From positions 19,136,501 to 19,200,500 of the forward strand of contig NC_091255.1 in assembly GCF_042477335.2 (NCBI RefSeq): DNA of 64,000 nucleotides, in the 5' to 3' direction. Within the stretch, counting starts at the first letter, position 1; each line of letters starts with the position of its first letter. The position numbers and the translations under genes are program-made. Below, one piece after another: positions 24,101 through 35,527 of the stretch. This DNA is from Ovis canadensis (Eukaryota; Chordata; Mammalia; Artiodactyla; Bovidae). The notes under the pieces are model-generated. The model searched no databases. It was not told the DNA's origin and saw nothing but the letters and a program-made list of their open reading frames with translations.

Positions 24101-25488
24101 TTGGCAGCCAATCACTTTACTTGGTTCTCATAGACCACTTCTTTAGCTCTGGCCTCATTCATTAACATAAATGCCTGTTTGGCTTCTGTTGCTCACGTCT
24201 ACATTCTGAAATAAGGTTTGTTTTCAAAAGCTTCCCTTTAATGATAGCGTATTTCAAAGAGTAGCTGCTAATTGTAAGGAGGTATTACTTTCATTCTGAT
24301 TCTCATAGAAAACAATTCCAAATGTTCAAAAGCAAGTGCCATTGCCAATTACTTTTTTTGAGAGACGCTGTGATAGAAATATGCTGTGAGGCAGTAGAAA
24401 CCACACACCTGATGTTTCTCGATAAAGCAGTGGTCTTCCTTCAGCGCAGCAGCTAAGAAACTGACGGTGTCAAGTGTTTATAATTCTACTCAGCGCACAA
24501 TAGGCTAACTTGAGTACAAAAGAGGTTTTAATGATTTGAAAGGGGCACAGCTGTGAATGAAACTCAAGCTGTTTTCATCCCAAATCCTGAGGTTGAATCA
24601 CAGCGAATTTTAGATGGTGCCAGAGACTATCAACTCAGACTTATGTATATGAGAAAGCCCTAGATTTTAACACTTTCATTTCAGTCACCTAGTATTACTG
24701 GATCTCAGTTTTACCAGGTTAAATATAAGTTGATTTGCAGCTGACACCAGTTCGTTTACTTGTCATATTCCTGGGTTAATTAGAGATCAGTTTGTTTCTC
24801 TTTTTCTTTCTCCAATCTCTGAGGACTAAAAGGCTATAAATATTAATCAATGTTAGCATGATGGCCTTTGGCTTCTTCAGAAAAATTGATGAACTGCCTC
24901 CCCTCTTCTTGTCTTGCCTGCTTCATCTCCTGAGCAGTCTACCTTCGGAGGAAAGAAAGGTTTTGGTTTTTTTTGGGGGGGGGGGGTGGTGTTTTTTTGT
25001 GTTTGTTTTGTGGGTTTTTTCATTTGTAGGGCAATCTATCATTGTTGAATCAGGCTAGGAGCCTGGGATCCATTCTGAGTCACTATGAATAGAGTTTTAG
25101 TACTGGTCGGGCCCCAGGGAAACTGGTGGTTAAATACTGTGAGAATCTTTATCAGACAGGAAATGACAACTCATTAAAATACTAACCGTTAAGCCTGTTT
25201 AGATCCTGGCCTCACTGCCCAGTGGGGGCGGGGGTGAGGGGGGATGGTTATGGAGGAGTGGTGTTCAATTCTACTGCGTTTGACTAAAATGTGCACATTT
25301 CTGAAAACAAAAGAATTACTTATAAGACTGGTATCAAGAAAGGGCCTTGCTAGTCCACCTTGCCACTGAACTTCTGCTTTACTGTCATCGCCTCTTTTGT
25401 TCAGAAGACAGATGAGCGTGTAATGGAGGTGGGGTATGGATGGGCTTTTATTTCATCCTTGAAAATATATCCTACTAGTACCTTAATT
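21118..25488. other. VMP1 intron, largely unique
   Basis: No gene, recognisable young repeat or RNA gene seen. Contains a T run at 21209-21220, a possible weak MIR near 23195-23330 (minus), and a G/T low-complexity block at 24959-25022. Open frames here are short and lack features. Confidence 0.5.
24959..25022 (+). repeat. G/T low-complexity block with a long G run
   Basis: ggttttggttttttttgggg then about 12 consecutive G, then GT-rich sequence to tttttt. Could form G-quadruplex or R-loop structure; no regulatory role is shown. Confidence 0.8.
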
Positions 25489-25698
25489 GGGCTTTCCTGG
25501 TGGCTCAGACAGTAAAGAATCTGCCTGCAAAGCAGGAGACCTGGGTTCGATACCTGTGTTGGGAAGATCCCCTGGAGGAGGGCATGGCAACCCATTCCAG
25601 TATTTTTACCTGGAGAATCCCATGGACAGAGGAGCCTGACGGGCTATAGTCAGGGGGTTGCAAAGAGCTGGACACCACTGAGCAACTTAAGCACAGCA
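25489..25698 (+). mobile_element. Bov-tA SINE
   Basis: GGGCTTTCCTGGTGGCTCAG head through GACACCACTGAGCAACTTAA tail. 'AGTACCTTAATT' before (25479-25490) and 'AGTACCTTAATT' after (25700-25711) is an exact 12-bp TSD. Confidence 0.93.
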
Positions 25699-26159
25699 CA
25701 GTACCTTAATTATAAAATTTAATCTCTTTAGCAGAAGAGTCTGTAGCTTCAGTCTAGAAGAGTCTGTTTGGGACTCCTCAGCTCCCAGGCCAAATCTCAA
25801 CTGATAGAGGAATTCTCTGGAGTCAGAGGATAAATTTGATTTATTGATTTACATATAGTGATCCTCACTCAATAAAATTCTAAAAACTCTAATATTCATT
25901 TAAAACATAAATGTAAGTTTAACTGTGGGCACAAATCTCAGTTTCTTGAGTTCTGGCTGTCTAGGTTCTTAAAAGTCCTCCTTACAGTGGTCTATAAGAA
26001 CCATTCTAAAGCATGAAAGGGCAAGAGAAAAGAGACCCTTAGTCTGGATCTTTATGGAAATAGCTTCCTTTTTTTCTCTAATATGTTACCTAACAATTTT
26101 ACATTGAGTTGTTCTGCTAACTAAACCTCAGGATATTTTGACCTTTGGGGAACAGGTAT

Positions 26160-26236
26160 AGTTTATATATATATCTGCATATTTATTTGTGGGTGTATAT
26201 ATATATATATATATATTTTTTTTGTATATATATAGT
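26160..26236 (+). repeat. TA dinucleotide microsatellite
   Basis: Several (TA)n runs broken by T and G stretches. The frames called on both strands here (26128-26454, 26189-26431) are repeat artefacts. Confidence 0.85.
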
Positions 26237-26514
26237 ATTTGTACCCCTTGCAGTTTAGTTCCCTGGTCTATTCCAGTGGTCTCCACCATTGGTGGGACTA
26301 AAATAGAACTTCTATTTATATTTATTTTCATCTTTGTCATTTTCTTTTCTGTGTATTTTTGTAATGTAAATAGCATTATTATGGTTCTACAAATAGATAT
26401 AATTATGGCTATACATCCATGGAGGATATAGCTTACCATCAGTCTGGTTGGCACTCCCTCAATCCATATGTCAGAAGATCACAAATTGGGTATTACAAGT
26501 ACAGGGAAGGAGTG

Positions 26515-26722
26515 TTGTTGTTCAGTTGCTAAGTTGAGTTTGATTCTTGGCAACCGCATGGACTGTAGCCCACCAGGCTCCTCTGTCTGGGCTTTTCCAG
26601 GCAAGAATACTGGAGTGAGTTGCTATTCTCTCCTCCAGGGGATCTTCCTGACCTAGGGATTGAACCTGCATCTGCTGTATTGGCAGGCGGACTCTTCACC
26701 AGTCAGCCACCAGGGAAGCCCA
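26515..26722 (-). mobile_element. Bov-tA SINE
   Basis: Antisense tail GTTCAGTTGCTAAGTTGAGT first, head GTCAGCCACCAGGGAAGCCC last. Confidence 0.92.
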
Positions 26723-29700
26723 GGATAAGAGTAGGCGTTCTCTGTACAAAAGGGGCTTACAGGGGGCATGCTGCAATTTACTGTTTTTACTATGCCCCAT
26801 TAATCGGAAATATTTGCTAAAGTTAGCATGAAGGTCATCATAATGAGACATTTAAAATTGTTTAATGTTTCATCTATATTTTATCCTTTTAAATTTGTAT
26901 TTATACATTTTACTCTTTGCATGAATAATGTCCATATATCAAAAATGTTCACAGACCATTGGTCTAGGCTTCTTTCTCTGCCTTTAAAAGCTGCTTTTGG
27001 TGCTATCAAAAAACAGGCTACTTCAAAAGACTATTATGCTGTCTGAATTATAGCAGCAGTAGACTTGATTAAACTCTTCTTTTCCCTTTCTTTTAATACT
27101 ACCCCTGAACTGTATTTTGTAAAATCATTTTCTCACATTCATAAGCTTTCAGTGGTTTAACTAATCACACCCTGAGAATGTTATTTAGATTTTCTAATTA
27201 ATCATCAGAGGAATGTTAAATAAATCAGCCTCAAAGTACTGCACAAATAGTGAAATAAAGGTTTAAAGAAATGTTTCTTAATTTAAAAAAAATTTTTTTT
27301 ATGAACAACAAAGGTTTATTGCCCTTTAGGCTTACTTGAAATCCATGTCAGACAGTTTCTAGTATATTGGAAAGCCAGTGATATGACATACACAATCACA
27401 TCAATGCTAAGGTCTTCCAAAAAAGTGGTTAAGAAAGCAGAGCTTATATTAGAACTTTATTAATAACTGTTTAATTCCCTTAGGCATTTCAGCTGCTTAA
27501 CCTTCACATAGACACTGTGTAAATAGAGCTAACCAAGACAAATCAATTTTTTTAAAGTTTATGTTACTCTTGTGTTATTAAGCACTGTGCCCCAGTTTTA
27601 TGATGGCACTTAATAATAATTATAGTAAAAAAAAAGAAGAAGAAGAAAAAACACATCTGGCTGGAAAAATCCAAAAAGAACCATGAACAGGAAGATTTCA
27701 GGTCTTTTAATAGTAAGTGCTAGTTTGATGACTATGTCCATGATGGAAAAGAGATTCAAGTAAATCAAATGGTATGTTTTTTATATCTAGTGAACCAGTT
27801 TGTTTGAAAGTAACACAGTTTGAAGGGAGTTCCTTGAAAACCAAATAACAATGACCTACGAATTTTTGGAATGGGTGTATATGCTCATGACTAACCAACA
27901 AATGAAAATGTAAGCACTGTGAAAAACCAGAGTAATCACATCACCCACTCGATGCAACCTCTGCCGATTGTGATGCTTCTTCTGGAAGATTTTTCTGGCT
28001 TTTTGTGGGAACACAGTGCAGACCTTTATTTATAATGAGTTGATATGGGGAGAGTTTAAGGTACAGATTTCTTATCAGATAAGTGATTCCAAAAACAGAG
28101 TTACATATGCTTTACAAACATAGAGAAAAATAATAGATTTTGTTTGTATATTGGTCAAGGCCCTTGACAGAATTTTGCAGAGAAGTTTGTCTTGTTTCTG
28201 TTTTAACATATACTTAGGTATATAAGCATGCAGAATATTGTTCCCATGAAATTCCTTTTGAGCTCTGGGTGGGTTTAGACTTCTGTGGATTTCTTTCCTC
28301 CTTCTCTTTTGTTTGCATTTTCTGAAAATTTCTTTCTTTCTTTGTTAAGTTCAAAAAATATTTCCATGTAAATAATTTGTTGGAAATTTGTTTCTTCATG
28401 ATTATATTATATGAAAAGTGTTTTTGTATGTCAAGAAATAAATATCAACGTATTACTATCCACACAACTTTTTTTTTTACCCACCATGCTGAAGGTCTAC
28501 AGCAAGGAAAAGTGGATGAGATTAATTTTACTCTTGCTTTTGTTTTCCCTTCTTTTTTCTTTAAGGCTTTGTCACCTAGAGAAAATGGCTGTTTACAAGG
28601 CTAGTTTAAGCATATTTAAATACAACCACTGACTGGAAAATAGTATTGAATAACTCTAATACTTTAAACTTAATCAGCACCTAAATGCAGCATCTTACCC
28701 ACCCACTATGGGTTGAGATGAGAGTCCTTAGCCAGGTGAACAAGGTACTCTGAATTGAATGGCTTTCAGAAAAGGCGTTTAAGTTATTCCCTAAGCCAGC
28801 TATAAAAAGACACTCAGCTGTGTTGCAGGTTCTTCCTCCTCCTTTCTTCATGTGTGTACCGTAAATTAATCCTGGATGTCAGGATGGACTCTTTTTTTTT
28901 TTTTTCTAGAATGGGCTCTTACTTCTTTCTGCTGCTTGAAAATAACTTGAGGGATGAGGTCATGGGGATGGCATTCTTGTTTTCCTTAAATGCATGTTAA
29001 GAGTAAAAGCTATAATTTCAGTTTTTATCTAGTCCATTACTTAAAGAGCTTTAGTGTTAATTTAGAAAACTCTAGTATAAGAGTGCTTTGTATAAGCTGA
29101 GGCATGTGTGCCCTAAGCCATTGTTTATAGACATAAAAAAATTAAAACTAAGATTTTGAGGCATATATTTAAAAACTTGAGGATGTGACTAATAATCCAT
29201 TATGTAACATTTATTACCTAGATTTCAAATATGTAAACTTTTTCGATTTATTTGGATCATGTGGCACTTATTCTTAATATTTTTGGTCAATATGTTGCTA
29301 TAAAAGGCTTTTAACTTCTATTTTCAAGTGTTTCTAGCATCTTAAGAAACACTGAATCTCCCACCCCACCACCCAAAACTCTAAAGCATGTAATAACATA
29401 GCACCTTGAAAAATTAACCTCTTCATTAGCCCAGGATAATTCTTTGAAAGCTACACATTATGTAAACATATATTCTCTATCAGGCAAAAGAGTAGCCCTT
29501 AACACTTACCCTTTTCAGTTATTTTGAAAGGAATTTAGAATGATTGTTGCTAGTGCCTTCCTCATTTACCTCAACAACAGCAAAGTAGACCTTTCTAACA
29601 TTGGGTCTTGAGTCTTAATTTTCTCTTTAAATAATGACTTGACCCTGGAGCCCAAGAATGGTTTGAGGAAAACTGTAAGCAATAGTTTTGCTTAACTTTG

Positions 29701-29929
29701 GTCTGAAGTTAGAGGTCTGAAGAAATAGGACACACATAACAGAAACCAGCTCTTGGAGGACATCAGAAAGGGAATGTTCAAGTCGTTGCTTGTATATCCT
29801 AGCTGTTCAAGTAAGCCTACAATCATTTCAGTCTCGCCAAATAAGTTTTTTTTCTTAACTAGCCCCCCTTGGGAGTTTAAAATGATGATATAAGGTATTG
29901 TTATTAAGGGTGAAAGAATACATTTCTGG
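26723..29929. other. VMP1 intron, unique AT-rich DNA
   Basis: No gene or assignable repeat. Small A/AAG-rich simple repeat at 27630-27652 and T runs at 28469 and 28891. Confidence 0.5.
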
Positions 29930-30042
29930 GAATTACCTGTTGGTCAGTGGTTAGGACTTGGCACTTTCACTGCAGTGGAGCCAGGTTCAGCCCTTGATCA
30001 GGGAACTAAGGACCTGCAAGCTGTGCACCAGCCAAAAAAAAA
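29930..30042 (+). mobile_element. CHR-type tRNA SINE, short
   Basis: GGGAATTACCTGTTGGTCAG head, GCCAGGTTCAGCCCTTGATC B-box part, then an A-rich tail after gtgcaccagcc. Confidence 0.85.
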
Positions 30043-31319
30043 ATGAAAAGAATCAATTTCTGAAGAAAAGTTCTTAAAAATCTGCAATCTTCAAAGCCAG
30101 TCTTCTTACGCATTTATTTCATTGGATTTTTTTATATTTCTGTGGTTTATTTCAAGTGTAAGTGGATGCGCTATTTGCATTCTTTTACGTATTATATAAA
30201 GAACTACCCAGGGAAAATCTTTCTTTTAAAGAGAAAGTTTGTACTGTTGTTGCTTCTTTGTAGAATAGTCATTACCAAAAAACAGCAAACAGTTCAGAGA
30301 CAGCTCTGCTGGTTTACCGTACTCACGTGAGGCCACACAGAAGGCTGTGAGAGGAAAGGAGGCTTCTCCATCTTTGAGATCTGTCTTACGGGTCTTCTGG
30401 AATCATCCATGCAAGTCACTGCCTCTGCTACATATCTCTCTTCAGGCCTTTTTACACATCTTTCAGTATTCCTTAAAGGACTTTTTAAACAACTTCACCC
30501 CACGCCGGTCTCTCTTTTCTGCCTTCAGTTTCTTTGGAATATGTCTTCTGTACCAAAAAATTGAGAAATTTATTACTGATTTATAAATTCTCTTATTCAC
30601 AAATGAGTTCGTGTGTGTGTGTGTGTCTATGTGTGCATGCGTGTTTTGAATCCATATAATAATGATTTGAGTTCTTGGACATGGACCACTTCTTGCAGTT
30701 TTTTTCTCTCCCATAGCACCAATTACAGTTTGGATATAAAATAAGGACTCTATTAAGGGCTTGTTGGTTGATCATTAACAGACCCGAGAAAAGTGTCAGC
30801 CAGGAGTATGTATTTGTGACCCTCTGGTAAATATAGTAGCAAGAAATTTCTCTTCTGTACTCCTGCTTTTTGTTAGAGAAAGCAGCAACTGAAATTGTTC
30901 TAGAAAAAAGGTGGTGACATTAATACTTGCTTAGAGGAGAACTTTAGGTACTGTTGCAAATACATAAAATACCCTTTGCTGGCCCCAGGAAAATGACTGG
31001 GCTCATTTAGCTTTTAGCCCTGTTATGACAGATGAGAAAATATACGTTATAGAAAGTAGAGATGTTTGGTTTTCTAAGTCGCCCCAAGTTACCGTTTTTT
31101 TAAAATGCCTGCAAGCATTTCTAAATCGGGAGCCTGGTAGCTACAGTTGCCAAACCGGTTTAACAGCGCTGCCTGCACACATTCTAGGTGAGAGGGAGCT
31201 CTGAGTCCATAAACTTATCAGCGATCACTATCCCAGTCATCTCAGAACAAGTTGTTTAGTAATGTTGTGTAGTTTCTATGCAAGCCATCCACCATAAACC
31301 ACGACGTGATTCAAGGTTC
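30043..31319. other. VMP1 intron upstream of the candidate MIR21 promoter
   Basis: Mostly unique. Composition becomes more balanced toward 31100-31300. No gene seen. The TG repeat is listed separately. Confidence 0.45.
30610..30643 (+). repeat. TG dinucleotide microsatellite
   Basis: (GT)n with interruptions: gtgtgtgtgtgtgtgtctat then gtgtgcatgcgtg. Confidence 0.85.
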
Positions 31320-31700
31320 ATAGTTCCTTCTTTGTGCCTTTGTTAATCACTGACTTCTGCCTGGTAGGAGGTGCCTCCCAAATTTGCTAATGCATTCTTT
31401 TTGGATAAGGATGACGCACAGATTGTCCTAATAAGGACTTGGATTGAGAAAGGACCGCCTCCTCGGAGAAGATGGGACAAGTCAGTGAGAGGGCGGGCAG
31501 TTTCTTTTTCAACCAGGGATGACACAAGCATAAGTCATTTCCTTATTAATCGGTTCAAACCAGTTCTTACAGGAACTGGTGGTGATAAATGTGAGACTTC
31601 TCAGAAGTCATTCATTTTACTCTTTGTACCACACCAGTGTGCAGCATCGGCTGAGCTCGCCTCACTCTGAGAGAACCAACTCTTCTACTAGACTCTCAGC
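31320..31700 (+). promoter_or_regulatory. Candidate intronic pri-miR-21 promoter/enhancer
   Basis: A relatively GC-rich, repeat-free block in the last large VMP1 intron, about 2.9-3.3 kb upstream of the MIR21 hairpin. This is the distance at which the human miPPR-21 promoter lies. It holds several AP-1/CRE-like words: TGACGCA (31412-31418), TGACACA (31520-31526), TAAGTCA (31531-31537) and an AGTCATT near 31606. It also holds a GGGCGGGC Sp1-like box (31491-31498). No clear TATA box was found. An open frame across it (31371-31670) has no protein features. Human miR-21 promoters are AP-1 and STAT3 responsive (established); assigning this block is inference. Confidence 0.5.
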
Positions 31701-31956
31701 TCCTATTTCCTTCTTAAACATGTTGGTGGGAGAGAGTTGTCTCCCGTAAGGGGTTGTGAAAGGATGAATTTTTATCCATTGGGAAGAGTTCACAGGATTT
31801 TGCCAGCTCTGCTGATTGTTGTTGGGTTTTTTCCTCTTTCTGTCTAGTCCCTGCTTTTTTGAGTCAAGGCGGTAAGTGGATTTTCCTTTAACATTCTTTC
31901 TTGCTTTTCTTCCCAAATGTGTCTTTTTTCCTGGGGTTATTGTACCACGCCTCCAG

Positions 31957-32059
31957 TGCTGTCCCCGGCATAGGTCCATCTCTGCAGAAGCCATTCCAGG
32001 AATACCTGGAGGCCCAGCGGCAGAAGCTTCACCACAGAAGCGAAATGGGCACACCGCAG
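31957..32059 (+). CDS. VMP1: VMP1 coding exon (second from last)
   Basis: 103 bp, acceptor cacgcctccag, donor gtgaga. It supplies the last base of the split Gly codon and then 34 residues from [14 protein letters not shown] to [10 protein letters not shown] (about residues 326-359). It covers the end of the VTT domain and the charged cytosolic linker ([11 protein letters not shown]). The frame is intact and joins in phase 0 to the terminal exon. In human, the intron after this exon region contains reported pri-miR-21 start sites. Confidence 0.96.
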
Positions 32060-33100
32060 GTGAGACTTTTCCCTGGTTTTCTTCTCTTTCCCACCCCCAC
32101 GGTTTCAGGCTGCAGTTACATTCACGGCACTCACTGGCATTTTTAGGCAAATAGAGTGAGGTTTGTCGGGCTTAATAGAAGTTTGAAGCTCTGTGTACCC
32201 TCTACTGGCAAATGTCTTTGTCTAAAAAAGCAGAAAAATGTAACTTCTGTTTTGTACTTCTCCCCAAAACGAGCATTGGGCTAATGGAAAATAATGGATA
32301 TGTTATGTAGAATGAGTTATTACCTTGATCTTCAGTGATTTATTTATAAGTAGCAAGTATACTTTCCAAGTGGATTAGAAAGTTAAGATTTATAACAAAA
32401 TATTGGATTTAATGAGTTCATTTGAATATCTGTTTTTGCTCTCTTTTCATTGATGGGAAAATAATTTTTTTTTAAATATAAACCAAAGCTGTTAACATAA
32501 CTGAACTTAAAAACTTTAAGCCTGCCTTTTATATAAACAGTTCTGTAGCAAAGAAAGGAAATGACTAGGAGAGGATGAGTAAGCAATAACCTGAAATGGG
32601 GAACTTGAAGGAAGCATAGGGTTATTTTTGTTTTTTTTTTAATGGCCTTACAATGCTTTATGTGGCCCTTTGCTGCCCTCAGTTGACCAAACATAACTCC
32701 AGAAATAGATAACATTTATGTTTTAAAAGCTGCTCCTAATATTGGAACAAGAATATATATAAAACTATCTTGACACTACTCTACAGGTATCCCCATGGTG
32801 ACTTCAGATAGTAGAATTTAATCAAAGACTTGATGTAGTGAAAGACAAGCAATGACCTCACATCCCCATTCTAAACTATATTCAACATTGACTTTAACAA
32901 AGTGAAACCTTTAATAACTGGGGGTAAGAAGGCCTGAATGTAGATTTCAGGGTAGCTGAAGAGATAAGACTTTTTCATTGTTCATTAGGTTATAAGCGCC
33001 AAGTTCTCATTACTTTCGTTAAAACATGGTGGATGACTCCCTGTTTACTGCCAGACTAATGAAGCATTTCTCGTGGGTTGTTCTGCCTTTCTTCCTGCAG

Positions 33101-33244
33101 GGAGAAAACTGGTTGTCCTGGATGTTTGAGAAGTTGGTTGTTGTAATGGTGTGTTACTTCATCCTGTCCATCATTAACTCCATGGCACAAAGTTACGCCA
33201 AACGAATCCAGCAGCGGTTGGACCCAAAGGAGAAAACCAAATAA
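33101..33244 (+). CDS. VMP1: VMP1 terminal coding exon, AtgD region and stop
   Basis: Acceptor cttcctgcag at 33091-33100. Encodes 47 residues from [12 protein letters not shown] to RLDPKEKTK, then TAA at 33242-33244. It contains the last transmembrane helix (about [13 protein letters not shown]) and the C-terminal cytosolic tail, known as the ATG domain of VMP1, which is needed for its autophagy function. The tail ends LDPKEKTK, where I recall LNSEEKTK in human, so this segment is slightly variable. An ATG at 33026 upstream is intronic and not a start. Confidence 0.97.
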   Translation, partial: GENWLSWMFEKLVVVMVCYFILSIINSMAQSYAKRIQQRLDPKEKTK

Positions 33245-33935
33245 GCAGGAAAAGTTTTTACCTGCAGAAATTAAAATGGAAGGGTTCTGCCTTAAAGTGG
33301 GAGGACTCCAGATCAGGAAGGAAAATTCCCTTTTCCAACCTACATCAGTTTTAATTCCCCCCCAATCCCCCGCCCCTGCAAGCAGTTTAATCCACATCTT
33401 GCACTGACATACTTTTCCTTTGTTAAGGTAAGGTATCCACCCTCAGTTCAATCCAAGTTGTATTTTATTAGGATGGAATGTGATGTTCAGCAGCAAAGTT
33501 AACAGAAACTGGCCTTCTGTTTGTTACTTTCAAAGGCCCACGTGGTACAATTAAAGAATTCCGACCACCGCCCCCCCCAAAAAAAAAAATTCCTAAGTAT
33601 GTTAAATATTTCAAGCTTTTTAGGCTTGTCAAATATGACTTCTTTGTGTTTCTAAGTCATCAAAAGTGTATCTAAATTATACTAGATTGGATAACAGTCT
33701 TGCATGTCTATCATGATAAAATTTACTATGCCACCCTGCCCAGCCCTTCCTCTCCCACCTTCGAAAAACGGCCATTTTATGATGCATTGCACACCCTCTT
33801 GGGAAACTGATCTTTCAATTTTGAGACAGTATAAGGAAAATCTTGTTGGTGTCTTACAAATGAGCTGACACCATTTTTTATTCTGTATATTTAGAATGAA
33901 GTCATGAAAAAACTTTATAAATACATCTTTGATCA
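33245..33935 (+). other. VMP1: VMP1 3' UTR (proposed)
   Basis: Sequence between the VMP1 stop and the first plausible poly(A) site. It is unique, with a C-rich tract near 33357-33376 and a C/A tract near 33567-33588. The length of about 0.69 kb fits what I recall for the common mammalian VMP1 mRNA. The end is inferred and not directly seen. Confidence 0.6.
33916..33921 (+). terminator. Candidate VMP1 polyadenylation signal (TATAAA variant)
   Basis: TATAAA, a known weak variant of AATAAA, followed within 40 bp by a GT/T-rich stretch (attgtgtccattttcttg, then a T run). No canonical AATAAA occurs between the stop and this point; attaaa at 33551 is an alternative. A weak signal here would fit VMP1 read-through transcription into MIR21. 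Confidence 0.4.
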
Positions 33936-34589
33936 TTCCAAAATTGTGTCCATTTTCTTGAGCGTTTTTTTTTTAAACTTCCTTTTAGCTTCTACCAGCT
34001 AAATTCAGCCTTGCCACATCCACCACGGCAGCAGTCTCTTAAGCCTTCATTTATTTGCATGAAAGGGCCACCGCCAGGCGTTTCTTGGTTGGGTTGGAAT
34101 TGGGCAGCTGGCTACACACTGCTGAAAGGGCAGCTTAGGTACTGGTGTATGGAGGGGACTTGGTTTGTGAAAACAGGAGAGATGATAGTATATAAATCAA
34201 AGGACATGGAGAGAAAACCTGTTTTAAAAGAAAAACAAGCTTTCTCATAGCTATTAATTTTTAGCTCAGCACATATTCTGATTTTAGCAGACAGAAAGTT
34301 ACTTTTATATATAACCTAATTTTCTTTCCTTTCTTTTGTAAGTGTTTGTTATGTGATTTTTCCTTTTGGATGTTCCTGGTTGAACTTGGTCATTTTATTT
34401 TGCTCGGGGCGGGGCGGTGATAAATAGTGTCACTTTTCTCCTTTAGGAAAATTGGTACTGACATTATATTGAGTGTAGACTTGAGTTTGAATCTCAACAG
34501 GCCAGAAATGCCTGGTGGTTTGATCAAATCCTGCCTGAATGTCTGCTTGTTTTGCCTACCGTCGTGACGTCTCCATGGCTGTACCACCT

Positions 34590-34661
34590 TGTCGGGTAGC
34601 TTATCAGACTGATGTTGACTGTTGAATCTCATGGCAACAGCAGTCGATGGGCTGTCTGACA
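34590..34661 (+). ncRNA. MIR21: MIR21 precursor hairpin
   Basis: 72-nt perfect-length mir-21 stem-loop. The 5p arm TAGCTTATCAGACTGATGTT(GA) lies at 34597-34618 and the 3p arm AACAGCAGTCGATGGGCTGT(CT) at 34636-34657, with the loop AATCTCATGG between and a closing stem TGTC...GACA. miR-21-5p is a broadly expressed, stress- and STAT3/AP-1-induced microRNA that targets PTEN, PDCD4 and others. The 5p mature sequence is invariant. The 3p arm has G where I recall C in human (CAACAGCAG against CAACACCAG), a bovid form. It lies 1.35 kb past the VMP1 stop, same strand. Confidence 0.99.
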
Positions 34662-34847
34662 TTTTGGTATATTTCATCTGACCATCCATATCAAATGTTC
34701 CCATTCAAACATTACCCAGCACCATGGTTCATGGTTGAAAGAATTGGTCCTTAGGTCTAGTGGCACTTTGAATCTTTTATGCCATAATACTGTATCAGTA
34801 TCAAGAGGATTTTATGCAAATTGGGATAGTCTCTGTGATCAAAACTA

Positions 34848-34853
34848 AATAAA
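34848..34853 (+). terminator. Candidate proximal poly(A) signal downstream of MIR21
   Basis: Canonical AATAAA about 190 nt past the hairpin. It could end a short pri-miR-21 or VMP1-MIR21 read-through transcript. Position only; use is not shown. Confidence 0.35.
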
Positions 34854-35521
34854 GGAAAAGCAACCTGCCTTGTGAGTTTTGGAAAGGTTACTTCTTAACC
34901 ATCTTTTACCCCCTACCTAGAAACTTTCTAGCAATAGTTACTTACTTGAAAAGCAGTACCCAGATGGTTTAAGTAAAGTCACATTAACCATTACAATTTT
35001 TTAGGTTCTTTAGGGTTTGTGTAAGTCTCTAAATCAGCTTCCAGTTGTCTTTCATCGCCTTCACCTGCATTTTATTTCGTGTTTGTCTGAAGAAAGGAAA
35101 GAGGAAAGCAAATCTGATTTGTACTGTTTGTACAAATTTGGGGATTTGGGGATTTCTTGATAAGTTTATTTTGGGGTATCATATTAGAAAGCCTGTTGCT
35201 AAGGCTGAATGTCTAAGTGATTCTAATACACTTGACTTGTGATGGCGACTTGTTCACTCTTTCAAATGAATTTGCTCTGAAAACAAATGAAGAGCAGCTG
35301 TCCTCCTTCCCTCCACTGTGTGTTCAGGTGTGGCGTGCTCAGGTGACCCTGCTGAATTCCAGCTGGAGCCATGTGCTACCCTTCTGTTCCTGCAGTTGGT
35401 TGGTTCCTTTCTTTAATCCACCAAAGCAGACACAGACAGCAAGATCCCAAAGACACGCCTAGTTAATTCCAGCTGATTGGAGACCAGAAAATTTGTAAAT
35501 AGATGGTTTGATGTTCCTGTA

Positions 35522-35527
35522 AATAAA
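35522..35527 (+). terminator. Candidate distal pri-miR-21 poly(A) signal
   Basis: AATAAA about 860 nt past the hairpin. The human pri-miR-21 transcript (about 3.4 kb, hairpin near nt 2445) ends about 0.9 kb past its hairpin, so this position fits well. By the same arithmetic, its start would fall near 32145, just inside the last VMP1 intron. An A- then G-rich run follows the signal. Confidence 0.5.

Noticed and set aside
31371..31670. 99-codon plus frame
   Set aside because: Falls in the candidate pri-miR-21 promoter block; no protein feature or splice support.
31662..32150. 162-codon minus-strand frame
   Set aside because: Lies opposite a certain VMP1 exon and its flanks; no domain.
33026..33100. 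ATG at 33026 as an alternative VMP1 start
   Set aside because: Lies in the intron before a clear acceptor; the exon begins at 33101 in phase with the previous one.
34390..34704. 104-codon minus frame across MIR21
   Set aside because: Antisense to the microRNA hairpin; its openness follows from the hairpin and flanks, with no domain.
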